NCBI GenBank assembly: GCA_031761425.1
Contig: JARFXV010000826.1
Coordinates: forward strand, 1 to 64,000
Origin: Cosmopolites sordidus
Lineage: Eukaryota; Arthropoda; Insecta; Coleoptera; Curculionidae
Reading direction: 5' to 3'
DNA: 64,000 bases
Part shown: piece after piece, positions 1 through 9,026 of the stretch
Position numbering within the stretch: the first letter of the stretch is position 1
Layout of the letters: every line of letters starts with the position of its first letter
The notes under the pieces: generated by a model
The model's input: the letters and a program-made list of their open reading frames with translations, nothing else
What the model was told of the DNA's origin: nothing
Databases searched by the model: none
Program-made: the position numbers and the translations under genes

Positions 1-146
1 GGAGGAATAACAGAATGTTTAAAATTCAGTCAAAATGTTAAAATATATATAATAAAATAAACAGAAAATATAGAACAACACTCACACGCAGGAACAAACG
101 TTTCTAAGGACTCTTCTACTATTTACATAGTCGAGAAAACAATTAT

Positions 147-148
<2 letters not shown>

Positions 149-220
<72 letters not shown>
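149..220. repeat. (TA)n microsatellite
   Basis: Uninterrupted AT dinucleotide run. It abuts the downstream (3') break of the RTE fragment at 221-1255, with a short (ATG)n between them. The RTE coding sequence stops abruptly here compared with the fuller copies at 49803 and 56680. Confidence 0.95.
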
Positions 221-222
<2 letters not shown>

Positions 223-1253
223 TCATCATCATCTCCATTTCAATTGTTTTACTCCTCCAATGATGTCACAGACTTTTGTTTGTTCCCTGATCCATGCGTA
301 GGACTTTCTGTCTCGTCTTGTAATGCCAAGCATACGTCTTTCCATTCCCCTCTGTGCCACCCGAAGTTTTTGAATTGATTGCGATGTGAGTGTCCAGGTT
401 TTACTTCCGTATGTCATAATGGGTAGAACGCACTGATCGAAGACTTTTCTTTTCAGGCAAAGTGGGAGTCTGCTCTTAAACACTATGTTGAGCCTACCAG
501 ATGCCTGCCAGCCACATTTAACACGCTGTTGCACCTCCCGGGCGGTATTCCCCTCCATTGAAATCCTCTGCCCAAGATATATAAAGCTGTCCAAATCCCT
601 TCCTAAAACTGAAATTCTTCTGTCCTGACCGAAGTTATTGAACATAACCTGACTCTTTTTCAGGTTTATTTTCAAGCCAAATGGTTCGCCGGCCCTTTGC
701 AGTTCTTGTATGCGTCTTTGCAACTCCTCTGGGTTTTGTGAAATGAGAATAATATCATCTGCAAATCTAAGATGGTTTAAGTTTGCACCATTGATCTTTA
801 CACCATCCTGTTCCCAATCCAGTTTACGGAATACTTCTTCAACGCCAGCCGAGAAAAGAATAGGCGATATTGCGTCATCCTGCTGTACACCTCGTTCTAC
901 ATTAATTCCCACTTCAAGATCATCAAGGGCAATTGTGGCTGTAGCTCCATCATATATCGATTCTAATAGGTTTACATAGGCTCTCTCTACACCTTGGCTA
1001 AGCAGTGCATCCATTATCGCATGCTTTGAGATGGAATCAAATGCTTTTTCGTAGTCGACAAAAGCCAAGCACAATGGCATGGTGTATTCGTTGTGCCGTT
1101 CTATGACCTGCATACAACCTGAATGATCCATTGTACTGAATCCACTTCTGAATCCTGCTTGGTCTCTTGGTTGTGCTTCGTTCAGTTTTTTTAATATTCT
1201 TTTAGAAATTATCTTAGTGAAAACTTTGTACATTACTGATAGTATTTGTACAT

Positions 1254-1255
<2 letters not shown>
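221..1255 (-). pseudogene. RTE-type non-LTR retrotransposon, reverse transcriptase fragment
   Basis: The open frame 229-1233 encodes 334 residues of a reverse transcriptase. It shows AGFRSGFS (residues 26-33), the first catalytic Asp in AFVDYEKAF (57-65), a GVQQDDAISP loop (115-124, where Gln-Gly-Asp is usual), and the FADD active-site box (157-160), followed by thumb and C-terminal sequence (KTWTLTSQ, LGITRRDRKS). The family normally also carries an N-terminal endonuclease, which is absent. Both ends are abrupt: the 5' side runs into (TA)n at 1256 after a short duplicated block (two copies of GTACATTACT at 1228-1256), the 3' side into (TA)n at 220. Related slices lie at 17549, 46031, 49803 and 56680. 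It is uninterrupted but truncated, so I treat it as a dead fragment. Confidence 0.88.

Positions 1256-1324
<69 letters not shown>
1256..1324. repeat. (TA)n microsatellite with one interruption
   Basis: AT run broken once by an inserted C near 1292. It separates the 5' break of the RTE fragment from a block starting GGCGAAATAAAACTG at 1329. The same block follows the (TA)n at 4325-4395, so this junction is a repeated arrangement. Confidence 0.93.
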
Positions 1325-1329
<5 letters not shown>

Positions 1330-1960
1330 GCGAAATAAAACTGTTTATTCTCTCTCTAAAAACCATGGGGCTATGAGTGAAAATTTCTCCGTTTCAAATA
1401 ATTTTCCATAGGTTACATACGCGTTTAAAAAATCTCTTCAAGTCTGTTTCAACACCTAGAAAATAAGATTGCACTTGAAAAAACAACGAACTCTAATTAA
1501 AGAAGATGTTTAAAAGCGACCCAGCAATCTTTTCACTTTAATTACGCCTTCTCGTTCAAATTGAAAAGCTAGCTTTGCAAAATAAACAAAAATAGTGTCG
1601 AGACGTTGGAGATTACCGACGAGTTTCGATTAGGAAGCACTCTGGCGATTACGTCACGGCCACAAAAGCGACGGCAGTCAATTGTTTCGTCAAGGTAAAA
1701 ATCCAATAATGTAGAGCAATAGGGCTGAGGACCATCGTGGTAACTCTTGACCCTGTCTTTGTTTGGCCATATGGGAATCCAGAAGTGGTTTCCGGAGTTG
1801 AAGCCGTGGAAAAACTTTAATTCGACCTTTTTGAGTAAAAGTGGGTTATTTTTATAATTTGTGGCATCGACAAGATAATTTTCTGCCTGTATTTTATTAT
1901 ATTTTATATATTTTTGACCCAACTAAGAGATTGTAATGCTAAAAGCAACAAAAACTAATC
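1325..1960. other. Penelope-type end block, then unrecognised sequence
   Basis: 1329-1360 repeats the block at 4398-4430 that precedes a Penelope-like terminus, so it is probably the end of such an element. The rest is not recognised. A minus-strand frame at 1569-1922 (117 residues) has no recognisable domain. Its segment at 1600-1700 is richer in CpG than its surroundings and may be part of an unnamed repeat. Confidence 0.35.
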
Positions 1961-1984
1961 CTACTAAACTACCTTACTAAATTT

Positions 1985-2132
1985 GAAGAGATTTACCACT
2001 AAACACCAAAATACTTTTTTTGAACTGCTCGACGCACGTTTCGCTAACCATGTTAGCATCATCAGGAGATGATTTTATCTAATTAGATTAGAATTCAAAA
2101 AAGTGTTTTGGTATTTAGTGGTAAATCTCTTC
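1985..2132. repeat. Penelope-type terminal inverted repeat
   Basis: The arms 1985-2014 and 2103-2132 are inverted copies of each other, differing at about two of 30 positions. Both contain the block AAATCTCTTC next to TTTAGTGGT. The same terminal block accompanies hammerhead-like motifs at 15216 and 33961, so these are ends of one element family. The 88-nt spacer holds the ribozyme-like motif described separately. Inverted or tandem pseudo-LTRs are known for Penelope-like elements; the assignment here is by that architecture. Confidence 0.6.
2025..2068 (-). ncRNA. Hammerhead ribozyme-like motif, near-canonical
   Basis: Read on the minus strand: stem I strand CUC, core CUGAUGA (2065-2059), an extra U, stem II GCUAAC/GUUAGC with loop AUG, core GAAAC (2042-2038), loop GUGC, then GUC (2033-2031) at the expected cleavage site, followed by GAG, which pairs with CUC. 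This is the type I layout with a minimal stem III (A-U and C-G pairs closing a four-base loop), as described for hammerheads in Penelope-like elements. Departures from consensus are the unpaired U after CUGAUGA and a stem I of only three pairs. Activity is not shown. Confidence 0.6.
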
Positions 2133-2399
2133 AAGTTTAGTGTTTCACACCAAAGGTTCCAATAGAAGAATTGATCATTTTACTTGTTAAGTTAGATATT
2201 ATAGCGCCATTTGTAATTGTTAAAAATTCGGCATTCTTAAGTATATGAAGAATTCGACCCAGTTGAAGGTTTTTGATCTCTTTGCCTAACGTATACGTCG
2301 TCTAGCCTGGCTAAATGCCCTCCTCACGAGAGCCATCGACAAATAGTTCTGAGAACTTACTTCTTTGATTTTGTATGGCCCTATCTGATCCCCAATTAT

Positions 2400-2645
2400 A
2401 TGTCCCAGATGACGTTGTGTGCTGTAAATGTACGTCAATTTTTCGCTATTCAGAAACACCATACTCACCAAATATGACATCGTGTGACTTTATTTTTTTC
2501 TCAGCCGAAGAAATTTTGAGTTTATAGAAGCCATGCTCTCTTAAATAAAACAGTTCGCTGGCCCTTTTGAAGGAAAAACCAGAAATCGAATTAAAATCTG
2601 TTTCGAAGATTGGAATGAGAGAGAGGATTACTGTGAAGGAAACTA
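2400..2645 (+). pseudogene. mariner transposase C-terminal remnant
   Basis: In shifting frames the plus strand gives a VRQFFA-like helix (2413-2430), then SCDFIFF (2483-2503), the decayed relative of the mariner SPDLAPCDFFLF box that carries the last catalytic Asp. After this come IEAM and a terminal FEDW segment near 2608. Several stops and frameshifts are present and no inverted termini were found. It resembles the remnant at 7440-7730. Confidence 0.6.
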
Positions 2646-2699
2646 GACTATTTTTACCAACAAGATCTTGAACAGAAGGTATTATATTAATCTTAAGCT

Positions 2700-3195
2700 A
2701 AACATAATGTTTACTATAGGGGTGTGAAGCTGTATAATAAATTGCCACAACGATTTAAGCAACAGCGCGATTTAAGCAACGAATTTAAAAAATTAGTCCG
2801 CGAATTTCTTATAACTCAAAGTTTTTATATTTTAGAAGAATATATGTCGTATCAATAATTAGATTAAATGCTTATTTATGTATACAATGTTTATTTGTGC
2901 AAGATTATCATTTCATGTATTAGTTCTGAGATCGTGTCACTGAACATTCTGTCAATTCTGTCAATCCGACTTAATCATGGATATTTTTATTGTTGTGGGG
3001 ATTGAATAAATACTTTATTAAATTATTAAATTATATACCTTATCAAGAATAAAAATAAAAATTCAAATGTAGGTTTAAATGTTATATATTCTTTGTATGC
3101 ATAGAAGTGTGGCAATGTGCATGCTCTTGTTTTGACTTGATCCATGCATATTTGTATTGTCTTGAGGATTCAATAAATTATTATTATTATTAAAA
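2700..3195 (+). pseudogene. LINE 3' end remnant(s) with (ATT)n tail
   Basis: A short frame near 2720 reads GVKLYNKLP followed by a basic helix and KKLVREFL, which resembles the extreme C-terminus common to several Jockey/CR1-type reverse transcriptases. It is followed by an AT-rich untranslated stretch ending GAATAAAT near 3005. A second similar end, ATTCAATAAATTATTATTAT, occurs at 3170-3190. This fits LINE 3' ends with short-repeat tails, possibly two overlapping insertions. Clade is uncertain. Confidence 0.45.
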
Positions 3196-3199
3196 AACT

Positions 3200-4150
3200 T
3201 TCTGAAATTTTCTGAATAGGAATATCTAGTGGGCAGTTGTGAATAGGGAGAGATAAACTTGCTCCAAATAATCCAGATGTTTCGTCCTATATTTGAGACG
3301 ATAATTCGTGCGCTGTCCTGGTAGAATCAAATTTGCATAAAGACCACTGCTCTAGCCTAAACCTAGTTCCGCTGTACTTAACAGTGTAAATGTTTACGTA
3401 CAATCATAGCAGCACGTTCTCAGCTCATTTTCACCTAGCCAGTCTACCTCAATCCTATTTAAATATTATATTTTAGGGAAACACGATTTTACTGCGAAAC
3501 CACACTAGAAAATACATATCCAGTTTTAATATTAATGCAAATAAGATTCAGGCATATCTATTCGTGACAGGTTATATGCATAAAATGTTGCCTGATAATC
3601 AGAGAAACGGTATTAGAAAGAAAAGTTTTTGTTTAGGAGTTCTATCTATTCGTGTATCGGTTGATATACATAGTGAACAATAAATATCCAGCCTAATTAT
3701 ATAGGATCATTTGTTTATTGGTCCACATTAATACCTTCTCTCTTCAAAAGTAACTGTTTCAAAAAGAAAAGGTTGTTCATAGTGAAACATTAGTCCGGCG
3801 TGGAAGAGTATAAACCTTTTTTGAAGTAAAAACTGTAGAACTGTAGAAATAGTGTAAAGAGCAATGATCAGCAGGTTTAATACTACCCCAAATGTCAACC
3901 TCGCCTGCTCGAGTGGTGTCTTAGACCATATTCTGCTTGGTGAGAAACAACATTCTGCCAACAGGGGGACAACTCTAAAGAGACAAGAAATTGACTAAAC
4001 TAGTATGATCAAAAAGTAAATTAACTTTTGTTTTAAATTTCACATTTTCACATACAATTAATTTTTTTACATATCGAAAAAAATGCAACCATTTATTTTT
4101 TGATTTGGTTTGCCAGTCTCTGATATCTGACAGAAGCTTCATATCATTTC
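3200..4150. other. No gene recognised
   Basis: AT-rich sequence with two short minus-strand frames (3728-3961 and 3975-4187) of low complexity and no recognisable domain. No RNA gene or inverted termini seen. Confidence 0.4.
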
Positions 4151-4154
4151 GCTT

Positions 4155-4310
4155 GTTAAGGAAGTACCAGCGATATTTATGAGTCAAAATAGTGATGAAT
4201 TTTTTGTTTTTCTAAAACTTAAAATAAAATAGTTATAGCAATTCACAATTGTAATTTAAAATACTAAAACAAACTTTATAATTATTAATAAATTATTATT
4301 TATTTATTTA
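4155..4310. repeat. Dispersed repeat, copy 1
   Basis: Shares blocks such as CAGCGATA, TATGAGTCAAAATA and ACTAAAACAAACTTTAT, in the same order and orientation, with 63785-63945. Overall similarity is high with small indels. Both copies end in an AATAAATTATTATTTAT-like tail, which suggests a LINE or SINE 3' end. No coding potential. Confidence 0.65.
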
Positions 4311-4323
4311 TTATTAATCCACA

Positions 4324-4324
<1 letters not shown>

Positions 4325-4395
<71 letters not shown>
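4325..4395. repeat. (TA)n microsatellite
   Basis: AT run between dispersed repeat copy 1 and the Penelope-type end block starting GGCGAAATAAAACTG (4398). Confidence 0.95.
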
Positions 4396-4397
<2 letters not shown>

Positions 4398-4475
4398 GGC
4401 GAAATAAAACTGTTTATTCTCTCACTAAAAATTTGATTGATAAAACCTCGACATTTCGGCTTCCACTTTGAAGCC
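4396..4475 (-). repeat. Penelope-type 3' terminal segment
   Basis: On the minus strand this reads GATAATGGCTTC, AAAGTG, GAAGCCGAAATGTCGAGG. The hairpin GGCTTC/GAAGCC followed by GAAA and GTC has the same order as the hammerhead-like motifs elsewhere in the window but lacks an intact CUGAUGA (it reads UUGAUAA). It is the target into which the U6-LINE chimera inserted. Confidence 0.5.
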
Positions 4476-4487
4476 ATTATCAAAAGA
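4476..4487. repeat. Target-site duplication, 3' side of the U6-LINE chimera
   Basis: ATTATCAAAAGA, identical to 6902-6913. The base before it (C4475) also matches C6901, so the duplication may be 13 bp. Confidence 0.85.
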
Positions 4488-6827
4488 GAGAGAGAGATAA
4501 TTTTAGTAGTTTAGGTCGCATCGATATCGAGATCATTTAGCGACCATAAAATCAAATTATGAGTCTATTACTCATGGAAAAATAAGAAGATATGTATATA
4601 ATGATATGTATATAATCTAACTATGTACAAAGTGTAAAAACATAAATGTATAAGTATAAAATGTATCACATATGGGTTGTATCACAAATAGGAGAATCAC
4701 AGATGATTATGTCACAATTGTTATTATCACAGGAAATTGACTAGTTTGCTTACGCTTTACTACAATCATTTGAGTGAAAGCGAAGCGCTTGAAATGGCTA
4801 TATCTTAGGAAAATAATTTATTTCTTTTAGGTAAGCAAATGTGTTGCACATGTTGGCAGAACTAAGATTTTTGGTAATATCTTGGCTTAAGCCGAAGAAG
4901 GATCTGAGAGGAGATAAGACTGTGCAGTCAATCAGAATTTGTTTGATTGTTAGAGAATCATTGCAATATTCGCAGATGGGAGGGCCTTCTCGTTTTAGCA
5001 GGAATTCATGAGAAAATCTGCAGTGGCCTATCATGAGTCTTATCCATTTAACTGTGGCTTTTCTATCCCGCAGTAGCTCTGGAGGGGATTGAGAGAATGA
5101 AGGTTTAAGGACTCTCAGTTTGTTTGGTCTCTCAAGGTCCTCCCAATATGACTGCATTGAGATTTGTGCAAAAGTTTTTGCAAAAGAGAGATGGTCTTTT
5201 GGGTGGAAGCTGTGCAAGTATGGTAGTCCGTGCTCTATTGAGCGCTTTGTGAGCTGGTCAGCTTCCTCATTACCCTTGATGCCCTTATGACCGGGACACC
5301 AAACGAAAAGAATAGTAGAATCCTGAGAGATGATATCTCCTACAAGTTCTGTAATTTGTGCAATAACTGGATGAGAAATGAAGCGATTTTGAATCATGAG
5401 CAGAGCATTTTTGGAATCAAAAAATACAATCCAGGAATTTTCAGGGTTTAATCTGACATTTTTCTATTGCCACTAATTCAGCAGTAAGTATACTGGTTGA
5501 AGTCGGCAGTTTGAATCCTGAAGTGGTTCTATTGTGTACAAAACCGCAGCCAACTCCTTGGTCCATCTTAGATCCGTCCGTAAAAATTGATTGGCATGGG
5601 GAGTGAGAATCGAGTAAGGTGTTTATAATGGATTTATATATGGAGGAACTCGTGGATTCTTTATCATATTTTAATAGAGAGAAGTCTACCTGGATTGGAT
5701 GAAGCAACCAAGGAGGAGAAGAAATAGGACGGATTGGAACAGGGACATGCAGTTGTATATCTGACTCTATTAGCAACTGTTGAAAAAGGATTCTGGGGTT
5801 GTGGGCCAAATTGTGAGTAGATGGGAAAGGGTGGTTAGGGGGGATGGAGAAATGATTGATAGCCAGGGATGAATGGTCTTTGCCAGAGATATGTACCATA
5901 TTTTAAGAGAAGGTATTTTCTTCTGGTAGATAAGAGCTCTAAACTCTTGATACAATGTAGGCTGGGGATTGGACTAGTGGGGAATGCTCCAGTTATGAGT
6001 CTTAAGGACCTTTCTGTATGACATACAGAGAGCGCAAGTAAGATTTAGGAGCCGTTGCGAAGATTATGCAGCCATACAACTTGGATCTAATTATAGCCTT
6101 GTATAGTTTAAGTAAACAGTGGTGATCCGAGCCCCAAGTATTGTTTGAGAGCATCTTAAGTATTCCCATGTCCCGAGCACATTTAGCTTTCAAATAGTGA
6201 ATGTGGTCTTTCCAGGATAGTCTATAATCAAATGTGAGACCTAAGAACTTGTGATACGGAACTGTAGGGATAATATTGTTTGATAGAGTGATTGCGTGTA
6301 AGCGAGGACAATTGCGCCTTCTGCAGAAATGAACAACAGTTGATTTTTCAGAAGAGAGCAAGAGACCTGTGGAATTGGATCATTTTCTCAGAGAAGTTAG
6401 ATTTGACTGAATGATTCTTTCGCAGACTCTTGAATTGGGGGAAGAATAGTATAGCAGGAGATCATCAGCATAAAGTCTGTGCGAGATCGTAGGGCTAAGA
6501 TATCTTAGGATATTATTCATTGCTATATTAAAAAGAGTGGGGCTCAGTACTGAACCTTGAGGGACACCATTTAGTAATGGGAATTGGTCAGACATATGTC
6601 CGTCCATCCTGACTGCAAAGAATCTATCAGCGAGGAAATTAGAAATAAATTTGGGAAGCCGTCCTTGAAACCGCACTTATGTAGGGTGTTTAGGATCGTG
6701 GGTCTCCATACCGTAACGAAAGCACTGGAAATGTCTAAAAAAGCTGCTACTAGGTGATTTTTCCTCTGAAAGGTGGTTCAGATGTCATTGTGAAAAGCCA
6801 TAAGATGATCTAGGGTGGATCTGGATT
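4488..6827 (-). mobile_element. I-clade LINE (RT + RNase H), 5'-truncated, fused to U6
   Basis: The minus strand encodes, in broken frames, a reverse transcriptase (6800-6002: AAFLDISSAF, NGVPQGSVLSPTLFNIA, the RLYADDLLLYY active site, and the thumb segment FLGLTFDYRLSWKDHI), then an RNase H domain (5620-4960: IFTDGSKMD, AELVAIEKC, VWCPGHKGIKGNEEAD) and a terminal CEYC...DC zinc-like knuckle. RT plus RNase H without a protease is characteristic of the I group. Frameshifts occur near 6370, 5960 and 5430, so it is inactive. The 3' end is a short CTCTCTCTC tail at 4488 directly against the target duplication, with no poly(A). The endonuclease and 5' half are missing, and the 5' end is replaced by a U6 copy. 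Confidence 0.88.
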
Positions 6828-6844
6828 AAAAATGTGGAGGGGCC

Positions 6845-6884
<40 letters not shown>

Positions 6885-6901
6885 ACCGCCGAAGCGAGTA
6901 C
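6828..6901 (-). pseudogene. U6: U6 snRNA retrocopy (internally deleted) fused to a LINE
   Basis: The minus strand begins at 6901 with GTACTCGCTTCGGCGGTAC, an intact 5' hairpin: relative to common insect U6 the stem pairs still match. It continues through the invariant CATATACTAAAATTGG, ACGATACAGAGAAG and ATTAGCATGGCCCC blocks. After GGCCCCT it jumps to CCACATTTTT, the usual U6 3' end, losing about 34 nt (part of the 3' half). The terminal T run (6832-6828) joins the LINE directly. The ACAGAGA box is intact, but most of the U4-pairing and telestem region is gone, so this cannot be a functional spliceosomal RNA. Confidence 0.9.
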
Positions 6902-6913
6902 ATTATCAAAAGA
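6902..6913. repeat. Target-site duplication, 5' side of the U6-LINE chimera
   Basis: ATTATCAAAAGA, identical to 4476-4487. It starts exactly at the first base beyond the U6 5' end, so U6 and LINE entered as a single unit. Confidence 0.85.
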
Positions 6914-7190
6914 ATCTACTTGATTTGCCCAAAGGCCTCAATCTGCCTACTCCCCAGGGTTCACAACTAGATTTTTTTTTCACGGCAACATCCGAAGATC
7001 AACTGACTACCACTGAGACACCCCAAACAACGTTCGAGGGGGTGTCAACACCAGAACCAATAAGAAGCTCTCACAACCACAATCTGCGACCCAGAAGAGT
7101 GCAAATATTACGGGACAGTTTCCTCAGCTTTCAGTCTTTAGACCTGTATTGAGAATGCCAAATATGACCTTGGCCAAAGGCCTGCACGTT
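6914..7190 (+). pseudogene. Possible retroelement coding remnant (target of the chimera)
   Basis: A plus-strand frame continues here with LPTPQGSQLD and NLRPRRVQILRD, then stops at 7152. The Leu-Arg-Pro-Arg-Arg tail recalls LTR-retrotransposon polyprotein ends, but I cannot assign it. The part of this frame before 6902 is only the antisense of U6. Confidence 0.25.
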
Positions 7191-7439
7191 CCCAATATAT
7201 ATATAATTATTGCATTCGATTTTGTATAGCAAACGAAATATTTTATGCAGAAAAATATTATGAAAATCTTACAGCCATGAAGCTATGCCAAAAAAATGTT
7301 TACTATCTGTGCAAAAACTTTAGCCATGGTAGATGTTTGAAGATGAACCTTTGGAAGACCTCCTAAATCAAAATCCTCCTAAAACAAAATTAAAGATCTT
7401 GTACTGACTGATCAGCGATTATGTATTACAGATTAAATA

Positions 7440-7735
7440 TTAGATTAAATTCATGGGTTTTGCATCACGTACACGTCAATTATTCGTTCCAGAAGCACGA
7501 CACTCACCAGAAAAAATACCATGTAATGTTTTTCTGATCCCTCGTTTGAAAAAAACATTTCGTGGGCGCCATTTTCAGTCCATAGAAGCCTCATTCAAAG
7601 AGCTCACTGTCCGCTTAGAAAGAAATACCAGAAGTCGAATATAAAAACTGTTTCGAAGACTGGAAAAAACGTTGTAATAATTACAGTGATAGGGGATTAT
7701 TTCGACGGAGTAAAAATTAATTTGGATGAATATAC
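7440..7735 (+). pseudogene. mariner transposase C-terminal remnant
   Basis: The frame 7453-7644 gives VFLIPRLKKTFRGRHFQSIEA, the segment that follows the third catalytic Asp in mariner transposases, and continues in another frame as a KLFRRLEK/DW-type terminal helix. The catalytic SPDLAP box upstream is decayed. No termini identified. Confidence 0.6.
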
Positions 7736-7947
7736 ACTTCGTGTTTTATCTAAATAGTCTGCTTACTTTTTGATGTTATATCATTAGTAACGTATGGGAA
7801 AATGTAAGATGCAATAGAGCATCCCTGCCTATTCTTGTATTTTATTTGCTTGATCTTGTAAATTGCATTGAATTAATAACAGAAAATTGGGATGTTTAAT
7901 TTGATGGTTTGTAATTTTTTTCTAATCATTTTCTATTGTTACATACG

Positions 7948-7974
7948 AGGGTTGCTATTTATGTATCCGGAATC
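7948..7974 (+). repeat. mariner left inverted terminus
   Basis: Exact inverted match to 8998-9024; preceded by TACG. Confidence 0.92.
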
Positions 7975-8997
7975 ACAAATAAAAACAAATATCTATCATT
8001 GAAAATAGTTTTATTCTTTTTCAAAATGTTCTTCGCGATGATCGTTACACTTTTCCATACCTTCGAACCAATTTTCATAGCACTTTTGCCAGTTCGATTG
8101 AGGTATCTCCAAAACATGCATTTTGAAAGCATCAACCGCTTCTTCGAGCGTCGAAAATCGTTGACCACGGAGTTTATTCTCAAGGGCGGGAACAAAAAGA
8201 AATCATTGGGTGTCAAATCAGGACTGTACGGCGGATGACCCAGCAATTCGATGTTTTCAAATGGTTGTGTATCATTAAGAATTGATGGTTCTATGATTCT
8301 CCAATAGCACATTTATCCCAAAAAAAAACAGGCGACCATTTGATTCGTAGTGTTTCTTGCGCGAACAACTTTTGTTGGGTTTGGCTCATTTTCAAAGACA
8401 CATACAGTCGACTGCTGTGTACTTTTGGACTCACACGCATAGATGCAAAAATCGTCACCTCTGAGAATGTTAAACACGGCCTTTGGCACACCACGATTGT
8501 ATTTTTTGAGTATTTTTTGCACCAATCGACACTTTTTCACGGCTAAATGTTCTTATAAAACCTTGTGTATGCTTGTCGTACTAATACCCAGGGAAGCCCC
8601 AATCTGACGGTATGTCACATGACGATCGTGCTTTATCAGTTCGCGCACCATATCGATGTTTTCTTGCACAACAACCGATTTTGGACAATTTTTTTTTGAT
8701 TCGTTCATGAGCGAACGACGACCACGACTAAATTCCCTTAACCAGTGATATACTGTGGTTTTAGATGGTGCTTTATCGCCAAATGGCGAAGTGAGTTGGT
8801 CGATGCACTGTTGTTGAGATAATCTACATCGAAAGCCGTAGTAAATAATCATACGATAATTCTCGTTTTTTGACTGAAATTTTCAAGTCACTAAACAACA
8901 CAAACAACGTCCGTATGATAAAATGTTCTGAGTAAGTATACAGTCAACAATGTCAAACTTTACGATGTATATGGCGCCTAGCAACACCATTGTTGCT

Positions 8998-9024
8998 GAT
9001 TCCGGATACATAAATAGCAACCCT
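8998..9024 (-). repeat. mariner right inverted terminus
   Basis: Exact inverted match to 7948-7974; followed by GGCA where CGTA would be expected, so the outer target base pair has decayed. Confidence 0.92.
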
Positions 9025-9026
9025 GG

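Larger units (their letters stand above)
7946..9026 (-). mobile_element. mariner element with both inverted termini, decayed
   Basis: Perfect 27-bp inverted termini at 7948-7974 and 8998-9024 (outer part AGGGTTGCTATTTATGTATC). A TA lies just outside the left end; on the right it is mutated to CA. On the minus strand, 8852-8553 is the N-terminal helix-turn-helix domain (CIDQLTSPFGDKAPSKTTVYHW, then DRHVTYRQIGASLGIS). A frameshift leads to the catalytic region, where the first Asp motif reads GDDFCIYA instead of GDESWIYA. After KWSPVFF a stretch is deleted that should hold the second catalytic Asp. 8240-7960 retains GHPPYSPDLTPNDFFLF and the C-terminus. Frameshifts plus the deletion make it non-autonomous. 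Confidence 0.92.

Noticed and set aside
6828..6901. Functional U6 snRNA gene
   Set aside because: About 34 nt of the body is missing, the 3' end runs into LINE sequence, and the flanking duplication shows it is part of a retroposed unit.
6832..7152. 106-residue plus-strand frame as a gene
   Set aside because: Its first 23 codons are the antisense of the U6 copy, and it crosses the insertion boundary at 6901/6902.
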